NCBI RefSeq assembly: GCF_051401765.1
Contig: NW_027480422.1
Coordinates: 19,920,001 to 19,984,000 of the forward strand
DNA: 64,000 nt
Direction of reading: 5' to 3'
Origin: Calliopsis andreniformis
Taxonomy: Eukaryota > Arthropoda > Insecta > Hymenoptera > Andrenidae
A model generated the notes under the pieces. It was not told the origin of the DNA, ran no database searches, and worked only from the letters and a program-made list of their open reading frames with translations. Shown here piece by piece: positions 1-11,689 of the stretch (position 1 is the stretch's first letter; each line of letters begins with the position of its first letter). The position numbers were made by a program, and so were the translations under genes.

Positions 1-1100
1 ACTTTCACACTGGTTGCAATTATTCGTTTTATACGATGGAAAAGCTGTTGTATTTATATTGTATTTTAACCCTCCGGCGTTGACTTCTAAGGCCGTAGCT
101 ATTCGATCTGGTGGAGCAACGAACTAGGGTGAAGCCTAGGTTGCCCGGAACGTAGAAATGACCAATACTTTCACACTGGTTGCAATTATTCGTTACATAC
201 GATGGAAAAACTGTTGTATTTATTTTGTATTTGGTGCTTCTGGCATTGACTTCTTAAGCCCTAACTATTGGTTGTGGTGGACCAACGCCCTAGAGTGAAG
301 CCTACGTTGCCCGGAACGTAGTAATGACCATTTCTTTCACACTGGTTGTAATTATTCCTGGTATACGATGGAAGAACTGCTCTATTTTTATTTTATTTTA
401 TGCTCCTGGCGTTGACTTCTAAGGACCTAGCTATTCGATCTGGTGGAGCAACGCCCTAGGGTGAAGCCTAGGTTGCCCGGAACGTAGAAATGACCCTCAC
501 GTTCACATTTGTTGCAATTATTCCCATTATGCGATGGAAAAACTGTTTTATTTTTATTGTATTTTTTGTTTCGGGCGTTGACTTCTAAGTCCCTAGCTAT
601 TCTATCTGGTGGAACAATGCCTCAGTGTTAAGTCTAGGATGCCCGGAACGTAGATATGGCCGTTACTTTCACACTGGTTGCAATTATTAATTTTATACGA
701 TGGTAAAACTGTTGTACATATATCGTATTTTATGCTTCTGGCGTTGACTTCTTAGGCCCTAACTATTCGCTCTGGTGGAACAACGCCCTCGAGTGATGCA
801 TAGGTCTCCCGGATCGTAGAAATGACCATTACTTGCACACTGGTTGCAATTATTCGTTTTATACGATGGAAAAACTGTTGTATTTTTATTTTATTTTATG
901 CTTCTGGCGTTGACTTCTAAGACCCTAGCTATTCGATCTGGTGGAGCAACGCCCTAGAGCGAAGCCTAGGTTGCCCGGAACGTAGAAATGGCCATCACCT
1001 TCACTCTGGTTGCAATTATTCCTGTTATACGAAGGAAAAACTCTTGTATTTATATTATATTTTATGCTTCAGGCGTTGACTTCTAAGGCCGTAGCTATTC
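1..1100 (+). repeat. Left-flank block (copy 1 of 4)
   Basis: It aligns to 12,118-13,217 (73 monomers minus 1 bp away) and to about 16,601-17,700 (100 monomers away). It also aligns in part to about 55,762-56,580. The block strings together diagnostic monomers: ...TTTTAACCCT..., ...TTTGGTGCTTCTGGCATTG..., GTATACGATGGAAGAACTGC, CCCTCACG..., TAGATATGGCCG and GATCGTAG. The same order in four places shows that multi-monomer units, not single monomers, were amplified. Confidence 0.88.
80..490 (+). repeat. Local 6-monomer duplication, copy 1
   Basis: This stretch recurs at 1076-1486, exactly 996 bp (6 x 166) downstream. It includes the GCAACGAACTAGGG variant, the TTTGGTGCTTCTGGCATTG monomer and the GTATACGATGGAAGAACTGC monomer. 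I noticed two substitutions (CGTTACATAC/CGTTATATAC and CATTGAC/CATAGAC). It is a tandem higher-order duplication inside the left flank. Confidence 0.88.
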
Positions 1101-1486
1101 GATCTGGTGGAGCAACGAACTAGGGTGAAGCCTAGGTTGCCCGGAACGTAGAAATGACCAATACTTTCACACTGGTTGCAATTATTCGTTATATACGATG
1201 GAAAAACTGTTGTATTTATTTTGTATTTGGTGCTTCTGGCATAGACTTCTTAAGCCCTAACTATTGGTTGTGGTGGACCAACGCCCTAGAGTGAAGCCTA
1301 CGTTGCCCGGAACGTAGTAATGACCATTTCTTTCACACTGGTTGTAATTATTCCTGGTATACGATGGAAGAACTGCTCTATTTTTATTTTATTTTATGCT
1401 CCTGGCGTTGACTTCTAAGGACCTAGCTATTCGATCTGGTGGAGCAACGCCCTAGGGTGAAGCCTAGGTTGCCCGGAACGTAGAAA
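1076..1486 (+). repeat. Local 6-monomer duplication, copy 2
   Basis: Second copy of 80-490. After 1486 the sequences part: copy 1 continues into the CCCTCACG subtype and copy 2 into a TTGCCATAACATTC monomer. That monomer is also seen near 8284 and, with variants, near 57,904. Confidence 0.88.
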
Positions 1487-1643
1487 TTGCCATAACATTC
1501 ATACTGGTTGTAATTATTCCTGTTATGCGATGGAAAAACTGCTCTATTTTTATTTTATTTTGTGCTCCTGGCGCTGACTTCTAAAGACCTAGCTATTCGA
1601 TCTGGTAGTGCAACGCCCTAGGGTGAAGCCTATGTTGCCGGAA

Positions 1644-2307
1644 CGTAGAAATGCCCATTACTTTCACACTGGTTGTAATTATTCCTCTTATATGACGGAA
1701 AAACTGTTGTATTTATATTGTATTTTATGCGTCTGGAGTTGTTTTCTAAGCCCCAAACTATTCGACCTGGTGGACCAACAACGTAGAGTGAAACCAAGGA
1801 TGCCCGCAACGTAGAAATGACCATATCTTTCACACTGTTTGCAATTATTCCTGTTATACGATTGAAAGACTGTTGTATTTATATTGTATTTTATGCTTCT
1901 GGCGTTGACTTCCAAGGCCGCAGCTATTCGATGTGGTGAAACAACGCTCTAGAGTGAAGCCTAGGTTGCCCGGAATGTAGAAATGACCATCACTTTCACA
2001 CTGGTTGCTATTATTCCCGTTATACGATGGAAAAACAGTTGTATTTTTATTGTATTTTATGTTTGGGGCGTTGACTTCTAAGGCCCTAGCTATTCGATCT
2101 GGTGGAGCAACGCCCTAGAGTGAAGTCTAGGTTGCACGGAACGTAGAAATGCCCATTTCTTTCACACTGTTTGCAATTATTCCTGTCATACGTTGGAAAA
2201 ACTGTGGTATTTTTATTTAATTTTATGCTCCGGGCGTTGACTTCTGAGGTTCTAACTATTGGATCTGGTGGAGCAACGCCCTAGAGTGAAGCCTAGGTTG
2301 CACGGAA
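1644..2307 (+). repeat. 4-monomer block, copy 1 (72 monomers from copy 2)
   Basis: This recurs at 13,596-14,259, exactly 11,952 bp (72 x 166) away. Shared rare marks are TTATATGACGG, AACGTAGAGTG and TGTCATACGTTGG. A one-base deletion just upstream (GCCGGAACG at about 1637-1645 instead of GCCCGGAACG) shifts the phase in this copy only. A CTTCTGAGGT variant follows in both copies. Confidence 0.85.
2273..2301 (+). other. Imperfect hairpin/dyad of the monomer (example copy)
   Basis: GCAA at 2273-2276 can pair with TTGC at 2298-2301, and CCTAG at 2280-2284 with CTAGG at 2293-2297. This leaves a 3-base bulge (CGC) and an 8-base loop (AGTGAAGC). It is the best dyad I see in the consensus and recurs in most monomers. 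Variants such as CCTAC or CCTGG in the left arm break it in a minority. Dyad symmetry and non-B DNA are features reported for many centromeric satellites; a role here is only inferred. Confidence 0.7.
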
Positions 2308-2473
2308 CGTAGAAATGCCCATTACCATCACACTGGTTGTAATTATTCCTGTTATACGATGGAAAAACTGTTGTATTTATATTATATTTTATGCTTCAGG
2401 CGTTGACTTCTAAGGCCGTAGCTATTCGATGTGGTGGAGCAACGCCCTAGGGTGAAGCCTAGGTTGCCCGGAA
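2308..2473 (+). repeat. Single monomer shared with 8948-9113
   Basis: The monomer marked CCCATTACCATCACACTGG recurs at 8948, exactly 40 monomers (6640 bp) downstream. After it the two places part: here a GGCCATCACC monomer follows, at 9114 a CCAATAC monomer. It is an exchange point in the mosaic. Confidence 0.8.
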
Positions 2474-3440
2474 CGTAGAAATGGCCATCACCTTCACTCT
2501 GGTTGCAATTATTCCTGTTATACGATGGAAAAACTGTTGTATTTATATTATATTTTATGCTTCAGGCGTTGACTTCTAAGGCCGTAGCTATTCGACGTGG
2601 TGGAGCAATGCCCTAGAGTGATGCCTAGGTCTCCCGGATCGTAGAAATGACCATTACTTGCACACTGGTTGCAATTATTCGTTTTATACGATGGAAAAAC
2701 TGTTGTATTTATTTTGTATTTGGTGCTCGTGGCGTTGACTTCTTAGGCCCTAACTATTGGATCTGGTGGACCAACGCCCTAGAGTGAAGCCTAGGTTGCC
2801 CGGAACGTAGAAATGACCATAGCATTCATACTGTTTGCAATTATTCGTTTTATACGATGGAAAGACTGTTGTATTTTTATTTTATTTTATGCTTCTGGCG
2901 GTGACTTCTTAGGCCCTAACTACAGGATCTGGTGGACCAACGCACTAGAGTGAAGCCTAGGTTGCCCGGAACGTGGAAATGACCATCACGTTCACATTTG
3001 TTGCAATTATTCCCGTTATACGATGGAAAAACTGTTGTATATTTATTGTATTTTATGTGTCGGGCGTTGACTTCTAAGGCCCTAGCTATTCGATCTGGTG
3101 GAGCAATGCCTCAGTGTTAAGTCTAGGATGCCCAGAACGTAGAAATGGCCGTTACTTTCACACTGGTTGCAATTATTCATTTTATACGATGGAAAAACTG
3201 TTGTATTTATTTTGTATTTGGTGCTTCTGGCATTGACTTCTTAAGCCCTAACTATTGGTTGTGGTGGACCAACGCCCTGGAGTGAAGCCTAGGTTGCCCG
3301 GAACGTAGTAATGACCATATCTTTCTCACTGGTTGAAATTATGCCAGTTATACGATGGTAAAACTGTTGTATTTTTATTGTATTTTATGCGTCTGGAGCT
3401 GTTTTCTAAGGCCCCAACTATTAGACCTGGTGGAGCAACG
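2474..3440 (+). repeat. Near-identical 14-monomer-spaced block, copy 1
   Basis: This recurs at 4798-5763, 2324 bp (14 x 166) away. Shared rare marks are GCTCGTGGCG, CTACAGGATCTGG, GGAACGTGGAAATG and TATATTTATTGTATTTTATG. By eye I find only about three differences in about 0.97 kb, one of them a one-base deletion in copy 2. That implies recent duplication or conversion. Confidence 0.9.
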
Positions 3441-3469
3441 CCCTAGGGTGAAGCCTAGATTGCCCGGAA

Positions 3470-4685
3470 CGTAGAAATGACCATAACTTTCATACTGATT
3501 GCAATTATTCGTTTTATACGATGGAAAAGCTGTTGTATTTATATTGCATTTTAACCCTCTGGCGTTGACTTCTAAGGCCGTAGCTATTCGATCTGGTGGA
3601 GGAACGTACTAGGGTGAAGCCTAGGTTGCCCGGAACGTAGAAATGACCAATACTTTCACACTGGTTGCAATTATTCGTTATATACGATGGAAAAACTGTT
3701 GTATTTATCTTGTATTTGGTGCTTCTGGCATTGACTTCTTAAGCCCTAACTATTGGTTGTGATGGACCTACGCCCTAGAGTGAAGCCTAGGTTGCCCGTA
3801 ACGTAGTAGTGACCATATCTTGCACACTGGTTGCAATTATGCCAGTTATACGATGGTAAAACTGTTGTATTTTTATTGTATTTCATGCGTCTGGAGTTGT
3901 TTTCTAAGGCCCCAACTATTCGACCTGGTGGAGCAACGCCCTAGAGAGAAGTCTAGGTTTCACGGAACGTAGAAATGCCCATTTCTTTCACACTGGTTGT
4001 AATTACTCCTGTTATACGATGGAAGAACTGCTCTATTTTTATTTTATTTTATGCTCCTGGCGTTGACTTCTAAGGACCTAGCTATTCGATCTGGTGGAGC
4101 AACGGCCTAGGGTGAAGCCTATGTTGCCCGGAACGTAGAAATGACCCTCACGTTCACATTTGTTGCAATTATTCCCATTATGCGATGGAAAAACTGTTGT
4201 ATTTTTATTGTATTTTTTGTTTCGGGCGTTGACTTCTAAGTCCCTAGCTATTCGATCTGGTGGAGCAATGCCTCAGTGTTAAGTCTAGGATGCCCGGAAC
4301 GTAGAAATGGCCGTTACTTTCACACTGGTTGCAATTATTCATTTTATACGATGGAAAAACTGTTGTACATATATCGTATTTTATGCTTCTGGCGTTGACT
4401 TCTTAGGTCCTAACTATTCGCTCTGGTGGAACAACGCCCTAGAGTGATGCCTAGGTCTCCCGGATCGTAGAAATGACCATTACTTGCACACTGGTTGCAA
4501 TTATTCGTTTTATACGATGGAAGAACTGTTGTATTTATTTTGTATTTGGTGCTCCTGGCGTTGAGTTCTTAGGCCCTAACTATTGGATCTGGTGGACCAA
4601 CGCCCTAGAGTGAAGCCTAGGTTGGCCGGAACGCAGAAATGACCATAGCATTCATACTGTTTGCAATTATTCGTTTTATACGATG
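3470..4685 (+). repeat. Flank block present three times, copy 1
   Basis: It aligns to 58,568-59,710 (offset 55,098) and to 61,722-62,938 (offset 58,252-58,253). Copies 1 and 2 share GGAGGAACGTACTAGGG. All three share TAGTAGTGACC, TTTCACGGAACG and TAATTACTCC or a close variant. It links the two flanks across the 36 kb core. Confidence 0.88.
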
Positions 4686-4790
4686 GAAAAACTGTTGTAT
4701 TTTTATTTCATTTTATGCTTCTGGCGTTGACTTCTATGTCCCTAGCTATTCGATCTGGTGGAGCAACGCCCTAGAGTGAAGCCTAGGTTG
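3802..4790 (+). repeat. 6-monomer block, 35 monomers from its copy at 9612
   Basis: This recurs at 9612-10,600, exactly 5810 bp (35 x 166) away. The order is TAGTAATGACC or TAGTAGTGACC, TTTCACGG, CCCTCACG, ATGGCCGTTAC, GATCGTAG, GTTGGCCGG. A few substitutions separate the copies, such as TTATTCGATGG at 10,480 against TTATACGATGG. It overlaps the three-copy block starting at 3470, showing nested duplication. Confidence 0.88.
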
Positions 4791-4797
4791 CCCGGAA

Positions 4798-5763
4798 CGT
4801 AGAAGTGGCCATCACCTTCACTCTGGTTGCAATTATTCCTGTTATACGATGGAAAAACTGTTGTATTTATATTATATTTTATGCTTCAGGCGTTGACTTC
4901 TAAGGCCGTAGCTATTCGACGTGGTGGAGCAATGCCCTAGAGTGATGCCTAGGTCTCCCGGATCGTAGAAATGACCATTACTTGCACACTGGTTGCAATT
5001 ATTCGTTTTATACGATGGAAAAACTGTTGTATTTATTTTGTATTTGGTGCTCGTGGCGTTGACTTCTTAGGCCCTAACTATTGGATCTGGTGGACCAACG
5101 CCCTAGAGTGAAGCCTAGGTTGCCCGGAACGTAGAAATGACCATAGCATTCATACTGTTTGCAATTATTCGTTTTATACGATGGAAAGACTGTTGTATTT
5201 TTATTTTATTTTATGCTTCTGGCGGTGACTTCTTAGGCCCTAACTACAGGATCTGGTGGACCAACGCACTAGAGTGAAGCCTAGGTTGCCCGGAACGTGG
5301 AAATGACCATCACGTTCACATTTGTTGCAATTATTCCCGTTATACGATGGAAAAACTGTTGTATATTTATTGTATTTTATGTGTCGGGCGTTGACTTCTA
5401 AGGCCCTAGCTATTCGATCTGGTGGAGCAATGCCTCAGTGTTAAGTCTAGGATGCCCAGAACGTAGAAATGGCCGTTACTTTCACACTGGTTGCAATTAT
5501 TCATTTTATACGATGAAAAACTGTTGTATTTATTTTGTATTTGGTGCTTCTGGCATTGACTTCTTAAGCCCTAACTATTGGTTGTGGTGGACCAACGCCC
5601 TGGAGTGAAGCCTAGGTTGCCCGGAACGTAGTAATGACCATATCTTTCTCACTGGTTGAAATTATGCCAGTTATACGATGGTAAAACTGTTGTATTTTTA
5701 TTGTATTTTATGCGTCTGGAGTTGTTTTCTAAGGCCCCAACTATTAGACCTGGTGGAGCAACG
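4798..5763 (+). repeat. Near-identical 14-monomer-spaced block, copy 2
   Basis: Second copy of 2474-3440. It carries a one-base deletion near 5514 (CGATGAAAAACTG instead of CGATGGAAAAACTG), so the deletion arose after the duplication. It also has GAAGTGGCC where copy 1 has GAAATGGCC. Confidence 0.9.
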
Positions 5764-6245
5764 CATTAGGGTGAGGTCTAGGTTGCACGGAACGTTGAAA
5801 TGCCCATTTCTTTCACACTGGTTGTAATTATTCCTGTTATACGATGGAAGAACTGCTCTATTTTTATTTTATTTTATGTTTCTGGCGTTGACTTCTAAGG
5901 CCCTAGCTATTCGATCTGGTGGAGCAACGCCCTAGGGTGAAGCCTATGTTGCCCGGAACGTAGAAATGACCATTACTTTCACACTGGTTGCAGTTATTCG
6001 TTTTATACGATGGAAAAACTGTTGTATTTATTTTGTATTTGGTGCTTCTGGCATTGACTTCTTAAGCCCTAACTATCGGTTGTGGTGGACCAACGCCCTA
6101 GAGTGAAGCCTAGGTTGCCCGGAACGTAGTAATGACCATATCTTGCACACTGGTTGCACTTATGCCAGTTATACGATGGTAAAACTGTTGTATTTTTATT
6201 GTATTTTATGCGTCTGGAGTTGTTTTCTAAGGCCCCAACTATTCG
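5627..6245 (+). repeat. Flank block shared with 59,730-60,348
   Basis: The offset is 54,103 bp. Shared marks are CTTTCTCACTGG, GCATTAGGGTGAGG or its variant, GGAACGTTGAAATG and CTATCGGTTGTGG. The copies part at about 6245, where this one runs into GACCCATGGTG and the right-flank one into CCCTATAGTG. Confidence 0.85.
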
Positions 6246-6270
6246 ATCTGGTGGAGCAACGACCCATGGT

Positions 6271-7710
6271 GAAGCCTAGGTTGCCCGGGACGTAGAAATG
6301 ACCATAACCTTCATACTGATTGCAATTATTCGTTTTATACGATGGAAAAGCTGTTGTACTTATATTGTATGTTATGCCTCTGGCGTTGACTCCTAAGGCC
6401 GTAGCTATTCGATGTGGTGGAGCAACGCCATAGCCTGAAGCCTAGGTTGCCCGGAACATAGAAATAACCATTACTTCCACACTGTTTGCAATTATTCATT
6501 TTATACAATGGAAAAACTCTTGTATTTGTGTTGTATTTTATAGTTATGGCGTTGTCTTCTAAGACCGTAGCTATTCGATGTGGTGGAGAAATGCCCTAGA
6601 GTGAAGCCTAGGTTGCCCGGAAACGTAGAAATGACCATACCTTTCACACTGGTTGCAATTATTCCTGTTATACAAGGGAATAACTGTTGTATTTATATTG
6701 CAGTTTATGCATCTGGCGTTGACTTCTTAGTCCCTAACTATTCGATCTGGCGGAACAACGCACTAGAGTGAATCCTACGTTGCCCGGAACGTAGAAATGA
6801 CCATCACTTTCACACTGGTTGCAATTATTCCTGTTATACGATGGAAAAACTGTTGGATCTATTTTGTATTTTATGCTTCTGGCGTTGACTTCTTAGGACC
6901 TAACTATTGGATCTGGTGGAGCAACGCCCTCTAGTGAAGCCCAGGTCGCCCGGAACGTAGAAATGACCATCACTTTCACACTGGTTGCAATTATTCCTGT
7001 TATACGATAGAAAAACTGTTGGATCTATTTTGTATTTTATGCTTCTGGCGTTGACTTCTTATGTCCTAACTATTGGATCCGGTGGAGCAACGACCCATGG
7101 TGAAGCCTAGGTTGCCCGGGACGTAGAAATGACCATAATTTTCATACGGATTGCAATTATTCGTTTAATACGATGGAAAAACTGTTGTATTTATATTGTA
7201 TGTTCTGCGTCTGGCTTTGACTTCTAAGGTCCTAGCTATTCGATCTGGTGGTGCTACGTCCAAGAGTGAAGCCTATGGTGCCTGGAACGCAGAAATGACC
7301 AAAACTTTCACACTGGTAGCAATTATTCGTTTTATACAATGGAAAAACTGTTGTATTTATATTGTATTTTATGCTTCTGGTGTAGACGTCTTAGGCCCTA
7401 GCTATTCGATCTGGAGGAACAACGCCCTAGAGTGAAGCCTAGGTTGCCCGGAACGTAGAGATGACCATTACTTTCACACTGGTTGCAATTATTCCTGTTA
7501 TATGATGGAAAAACTGTTGTATCTATTTTGTATTTTATGCTTCTGGCGTTGACTTCTTAGGTCCTAACTATTGGATCTGGTGGAGCAACGCCCTAGGGTG
7601 TAGCCTGGGTTGCCCGGAACGTAGAAATGACCCTCACGTTCACATTTGTTGCAATTATTCCCGTTATGCGATGGAAAAACTGTTGTATTTTTATTGTATT
7701 TTTTGTTTCG
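6271..7710 (+). repeat. GACCCATGG block, short version (copy 1 of 3)
   Basis: This aligns to 14,738-16,512, which carries two extra monomers, and from 6790 onward to 54,750-55,680. Shared marks are GACCCATGGTG, a +1 insertion (GGAAACGTAG at 6621; GGAAGCGTAG at 15,254), TTGGATCTATTTTG, GGTGCTACGTCCAAGAG and GTAGACGTC. The monomer count differs between copies, which captures stepwise gain or loss of single units by unequal exchange. Confidence 0.88.
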
Positions 7711-8947
7711 GGCGTTGACTTCTAAGTCCCTAGCTATTCGATCTGGAGGAGCAATGCCTCAGTGTTAAGTCTAGGATGCCCGGAACGTAGATATGGCCGT
7801 TACTTTCACACTGGTTGCAATTATTAATTTTATACGATGGTAAAACTGTTGTACATATATCGTATTTTATGCTCCTGGCGTTGAGTTCTTAGGCCCTAAC
7901 TATTGGTTCTGGTGGAACAACGCCCTAGAGTGAAGCCTAGGTTGGCCGGAACGTAGAAATGACCATAGCATTCATACTGTTTGCAATTATTCGTTTTATA
8001 CGATGGAAAAACTGTTGTATTTTTATTTCATTTTATGCTTCTGGCGTTGACTTCTATTTCCCTAGCTATTCGATCTGGTGGAGCAACGCCCTAGACCGAA
8101 GCCTAGCTTGCCCGGAACGCAGAAATGGCCATCACCTTGACTCTGGTTGCAATTATTCCTGTTATACGATGGAAAAACTGTTGTATTTATATTATATTTT
8201 ATGCTTCAGGCGTTGACTTCTAAGGCCGTAGCTATTCGATGTGGTGGAGCAACGCCCTAGAGTGAAGCCTAGGTTGCTCGGAACGTAGAAATTGCCATAA
8301 CATTCATACTGGTTGTAATTATTTCTGTTATACGATGGAAAAACTGCTCTATTTTTATTTTATTTTGTGCTCCTGGCGTTGACTTCTAAGGACCTAGCTA
8401 TTCCATCTGGTAGAGCAACGCCCTAGGGTGAAGCCTAGGTTGCCCGGAACGTAGAAATGACCATATATTTCCCAGTGTTTGCAATTATTCCTGTTATACA
8501 GTGGAAAAGCTGTTGTATTTATATTGTATTTAATGCTTCTGGCGTTGACTTCTAATGCCATTGCTATTCGATGTGGTCGAGCAACGCCCTAGAGTGAAGC
8601 CTAGGTAGGCGGGAACGTAGAAATGACCATACCTTTCACACTTGTTGCAATTATTCGTATTATACGATGGAAGAACAGTTGTATCTATATTGTATTTTAT
8701 GCTTCTGGCGTTGACTTCTTAGGCCCTAACTATTCGATCTGGTGGAGCAACGCCCTAGAGAGAAGACTAGATTTCCCGGAATTTAGAAAAGACCATTACC
8801 TTCAGGCATGTTGCAATTGTTCCTGTTATCCGATGAAAGAACTGTTGTATTTTTCTTGTGTTTTATGCGTCTGGAGTTGTTTTCTAAGGCCCTGACTATT
8901 CGACCTGGTGGAGCAACGCCCTAGAGTGAAGCCTAGGTTGCACGGAA
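7711..8947 (+). repeat. Mosaic of flank monomers
   Basis: There is no long partner for the whole stretch. Short pieces match 483-740 (CCCTCACG, TAGATATGGCCG, TTATTAATTTTATACG), 1487 (TTGCCATAACATTC) and about 58,080 (CATATATTTCCCA). The piece at 8623-8940 matches 23,065-23,380 exactly 87 monomers away, marked CATTACCTTCAGGCATG. Open frames here come from the monomer and are not genes. Confidence 0.8.
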
Positions 8948-9611
8948 CGTAGAAATGCCCATTACCATCACACTGGTTGTAATTATTCCTGTTATACGAT
9001 GGAAAAACTGTTGTATTTATATTATATTTTATGCTTCAGGCGTTGACTTCTAAGGCCGTAGCTATTCGATGTGGTGGAGCAACGCCCTAGGGTGAAGCCT
9101 AGGTTGCCCGGAACGTAGAAATGACCAATACTTTCACACTGGTTGCAATTATTCGTTATATACGATGGAAAAACTGTTGTATTTATTTTGTATTTGGTGC
9201 TTCTGGCATTGACTTCTTAAGCCCTAACTATTGGTTGTGGTGGACCAACGTCCTAGAGTGAAGCCTAGGTTGCCCGGAACGTAGTAATGACCATATCTTG
9301 CACACTGGTTGAAATTATGCCAGTTATACGATGGTAAAACTGTTGTATTTTTATTGTATTTTATGCGTCTGGAGTTGTTTTCTAAGGCCCCAACTATTCG
9401 ACCTGGTGGAGCAACGCCCTAGAGTGAAGTCTAGGTTGCACGGAACGTAGAAACGCCCATTTCTTTCACACTGGTTGTAATTATTCCTGGTATACGATGG
9501 AAGAACTGCTCTATTTTTATTTTATTTTATGCTCCTGGCGTTGACTTCTAAAGACCTAGCTATTCGATCTGGTGGAGCAACGCCCTAGGGTGAAGCCTAG
9601 GTTGCCCGTAG
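8948..9611 (+). repeat. Left-flank block with copy 11 monomers downstream
   Basis: From 9114 this aligns to 10,940-11,431 at an offset of 1826 bp (11 x 166). Shared are CCAATACTTTC, the GCATTG monomer, the GTTATGCCAGTTATACG type and GTATACGATGGAAGAAC. The first monomer, 8948-9113, instead matches 2308-2473. Confidence 0.85.
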
Positions 9612-10600
9612 CGTAGTAATGACCATATCTTGCACACTGGTTGCAATTATGCCAGTTATACGATGGTAAAACTGTTGTATTTTTATTGTATTTCATGCGT
9701 CTGGAGTTGTTTTCTAAGGCCCCAACTATTCGACCTGGTGGTGCAACGCCCTAGAGTGAAGTCTAGGTTTCACGGAACGTAGAAATGCCCATTTCTTTCA
9801 CACTGGTTGTAATTACTCCTGTTATACGATGGAAGAACTGCTCTATTTTTATTTTATTTTATGCTCCTGTCGTTGACTTCTAAGGACCTAGCTATTCGAT
9901 CTGGTGGAGCAACGGCCTAGGGTGAAGCCTAGGTTGCCCGGAACGTAGAAATGACCCTCACGTTCACATTTGTTGCAATTATTCCCATTATGCAATGGAA
10001 AAACTGTTGTATTTTTATTGTATTTTTTGTTTCGGGCGTTGACTTCTAAGTCCCTAGCTATTCGATCTGGTGGAGCAATGCCTCAGTGTTAAGTCTAGGA
10101 TGCCCGGAACGTAGAAATGGCCGTTACTTTCACACTGGTTGCAATTATTCATTTTATACGATGGAAAAACTGTTGTACATATATCGTATTTTATGCTTCT
10201 GGCGTTGACTTCTTAGGTCCTAACTATTCTCTCTGGTGGAACAACGCCCTAGAGTGATGCCTAGGTCTCCCGGATCGTAGAAATGACCATTACTTGCACA
10301 CTGGTTGCAATTATTCGTTTTATACGATGGAAGAACTGTTGTATTTATTTTGTATTTGGTGCTCCTGGCGTTGAGTTCTTAGGCCCTAACTATTGGATCT
10401 GGTGGACCAACGCCCTGGAGTGAAGCCTAGGTTGGCCGGAACGTAGAAATGACCATAGCATTCATACTGTTTGCAATTATTCGTTTTATTCGATGGAAAA
10501 ACTGTTGTATTTTTATTTTATTTTATGCTTCTGGCGTTGACTTCTAAGTCCCTAGCTATTCGATCTGGTGGAGCAACGCCCTAGAGTGAAGCCTAGGTTG
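9612..10600 (+). repeat. 6-monomer block, copy of 3802-4790
   Basis: Part of it (about 9944-10,600) also recurs at about 60,560-61,216 at an offset of 50,616. That pair shares private variants TATTCTCTCTGG and TTATTCGATGG. The right-flank copy therefore descends from this version rather than from the one at 3802. Confidence 0.87.
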
Positions 10601-11689
10601 CCCTGAACGTAGAAATGACCTTCACTTTCACACTGGTCGCAATTATTCCTGTTATACGATGGAGAAACTGTTGTATCTATTTTGTATTTTATGCTTCTGG
10701 AGTTGACTTCTTAGGTCCTAACTATTGGATCTGGTAGAGCAACGCCCTAGGGTGAAGCCTAGATTGCCCGGAACGTAGAAATGACCATAACTTTCATACT
10801 GATTGCAATTATTCGTTTTATACGATGGAAAAGCTGTTGTATTTATATTGTATTTTAACCCTCTGGCGTTGACTTCTAAGGCCGTAGCTATTCGATCTGG
10901 TGGAGCAACGAACCAGGGTGAAGCCTAGGTTGCCCGGAACGTAGAAATGACCAATACTTTCACACTGGTTGCAATTATTCGTTATATACGATGGAAAAAC
11001 TGTTGTATTTATTTTGTATTTGGTGCTTCTGGCATTGGCTTCTTAAGCCCTAACTATTGGTTGTGGTGGACCAACGCCCTAGAGTGAAGCCTAGGTTGCC
11101 CGGAACGTACTAATGACCATATCTTGCACACTGGTTGCAATTATGCCAGTTATACGATGGTAAAACTGTTGTATTTTTATTGTATTTTATGCGTCTGGAG
11201 TTGTTTTCTAAGGCCCCAACTATTCGACCTGGTGGAGCTACGCCCTAGAGTGAAGTCTAGGTAGCACGGAACGTAGAAATGCCCATTTCTTTCACACTAG
11301 TTGTAATTATTCCTGGTATACGATGGAAGAACTGCTCTATTCTTATTTTATTATATGCTCCTGGCGTTGACTTCTAAGGACCTAGCAATTCGATCTGGTG
11401 GAGCAACGCCCTAGGGTGAAGCCTAGGTTGCCCGGAACGTAGAAATGACCCTCACGTTCACATTTGTTGCAATTATTCCCATTATGCGATGGAAAAACTG
11501 TTGTATTTTTATTGTATTTTTTGTTTCGGGCGTTGACTTCTAAGTCCCTAGCTATTCGATCTGGTGGAGCAATGCCTCAGTGTTAAGTCTAGGATGCCCG
11601 GAACGTAGAAATGGCCGTTACTTTCACACTGGTTGCAATTATTCATTTTATACGATGGAAAAACTGTTGTATATATATCGTATTTTATG
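10601..11689 (+). repeat. Left-flank block with partner at the window's right end
   Basis: It starts with a TTCACTTTCACACTGG monomer that also occurs before 58,568 and 61,722. The ...TTTTAACCCT... monomer follows, and then about 11,040-11,680, which recurs at about 63,317-63,957. Private marks of that pair are CACTAGTTGTAATT, CTATTCTTATTTTATTATATG and GACCTAGCAATTCG. Confidence 0.83.
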
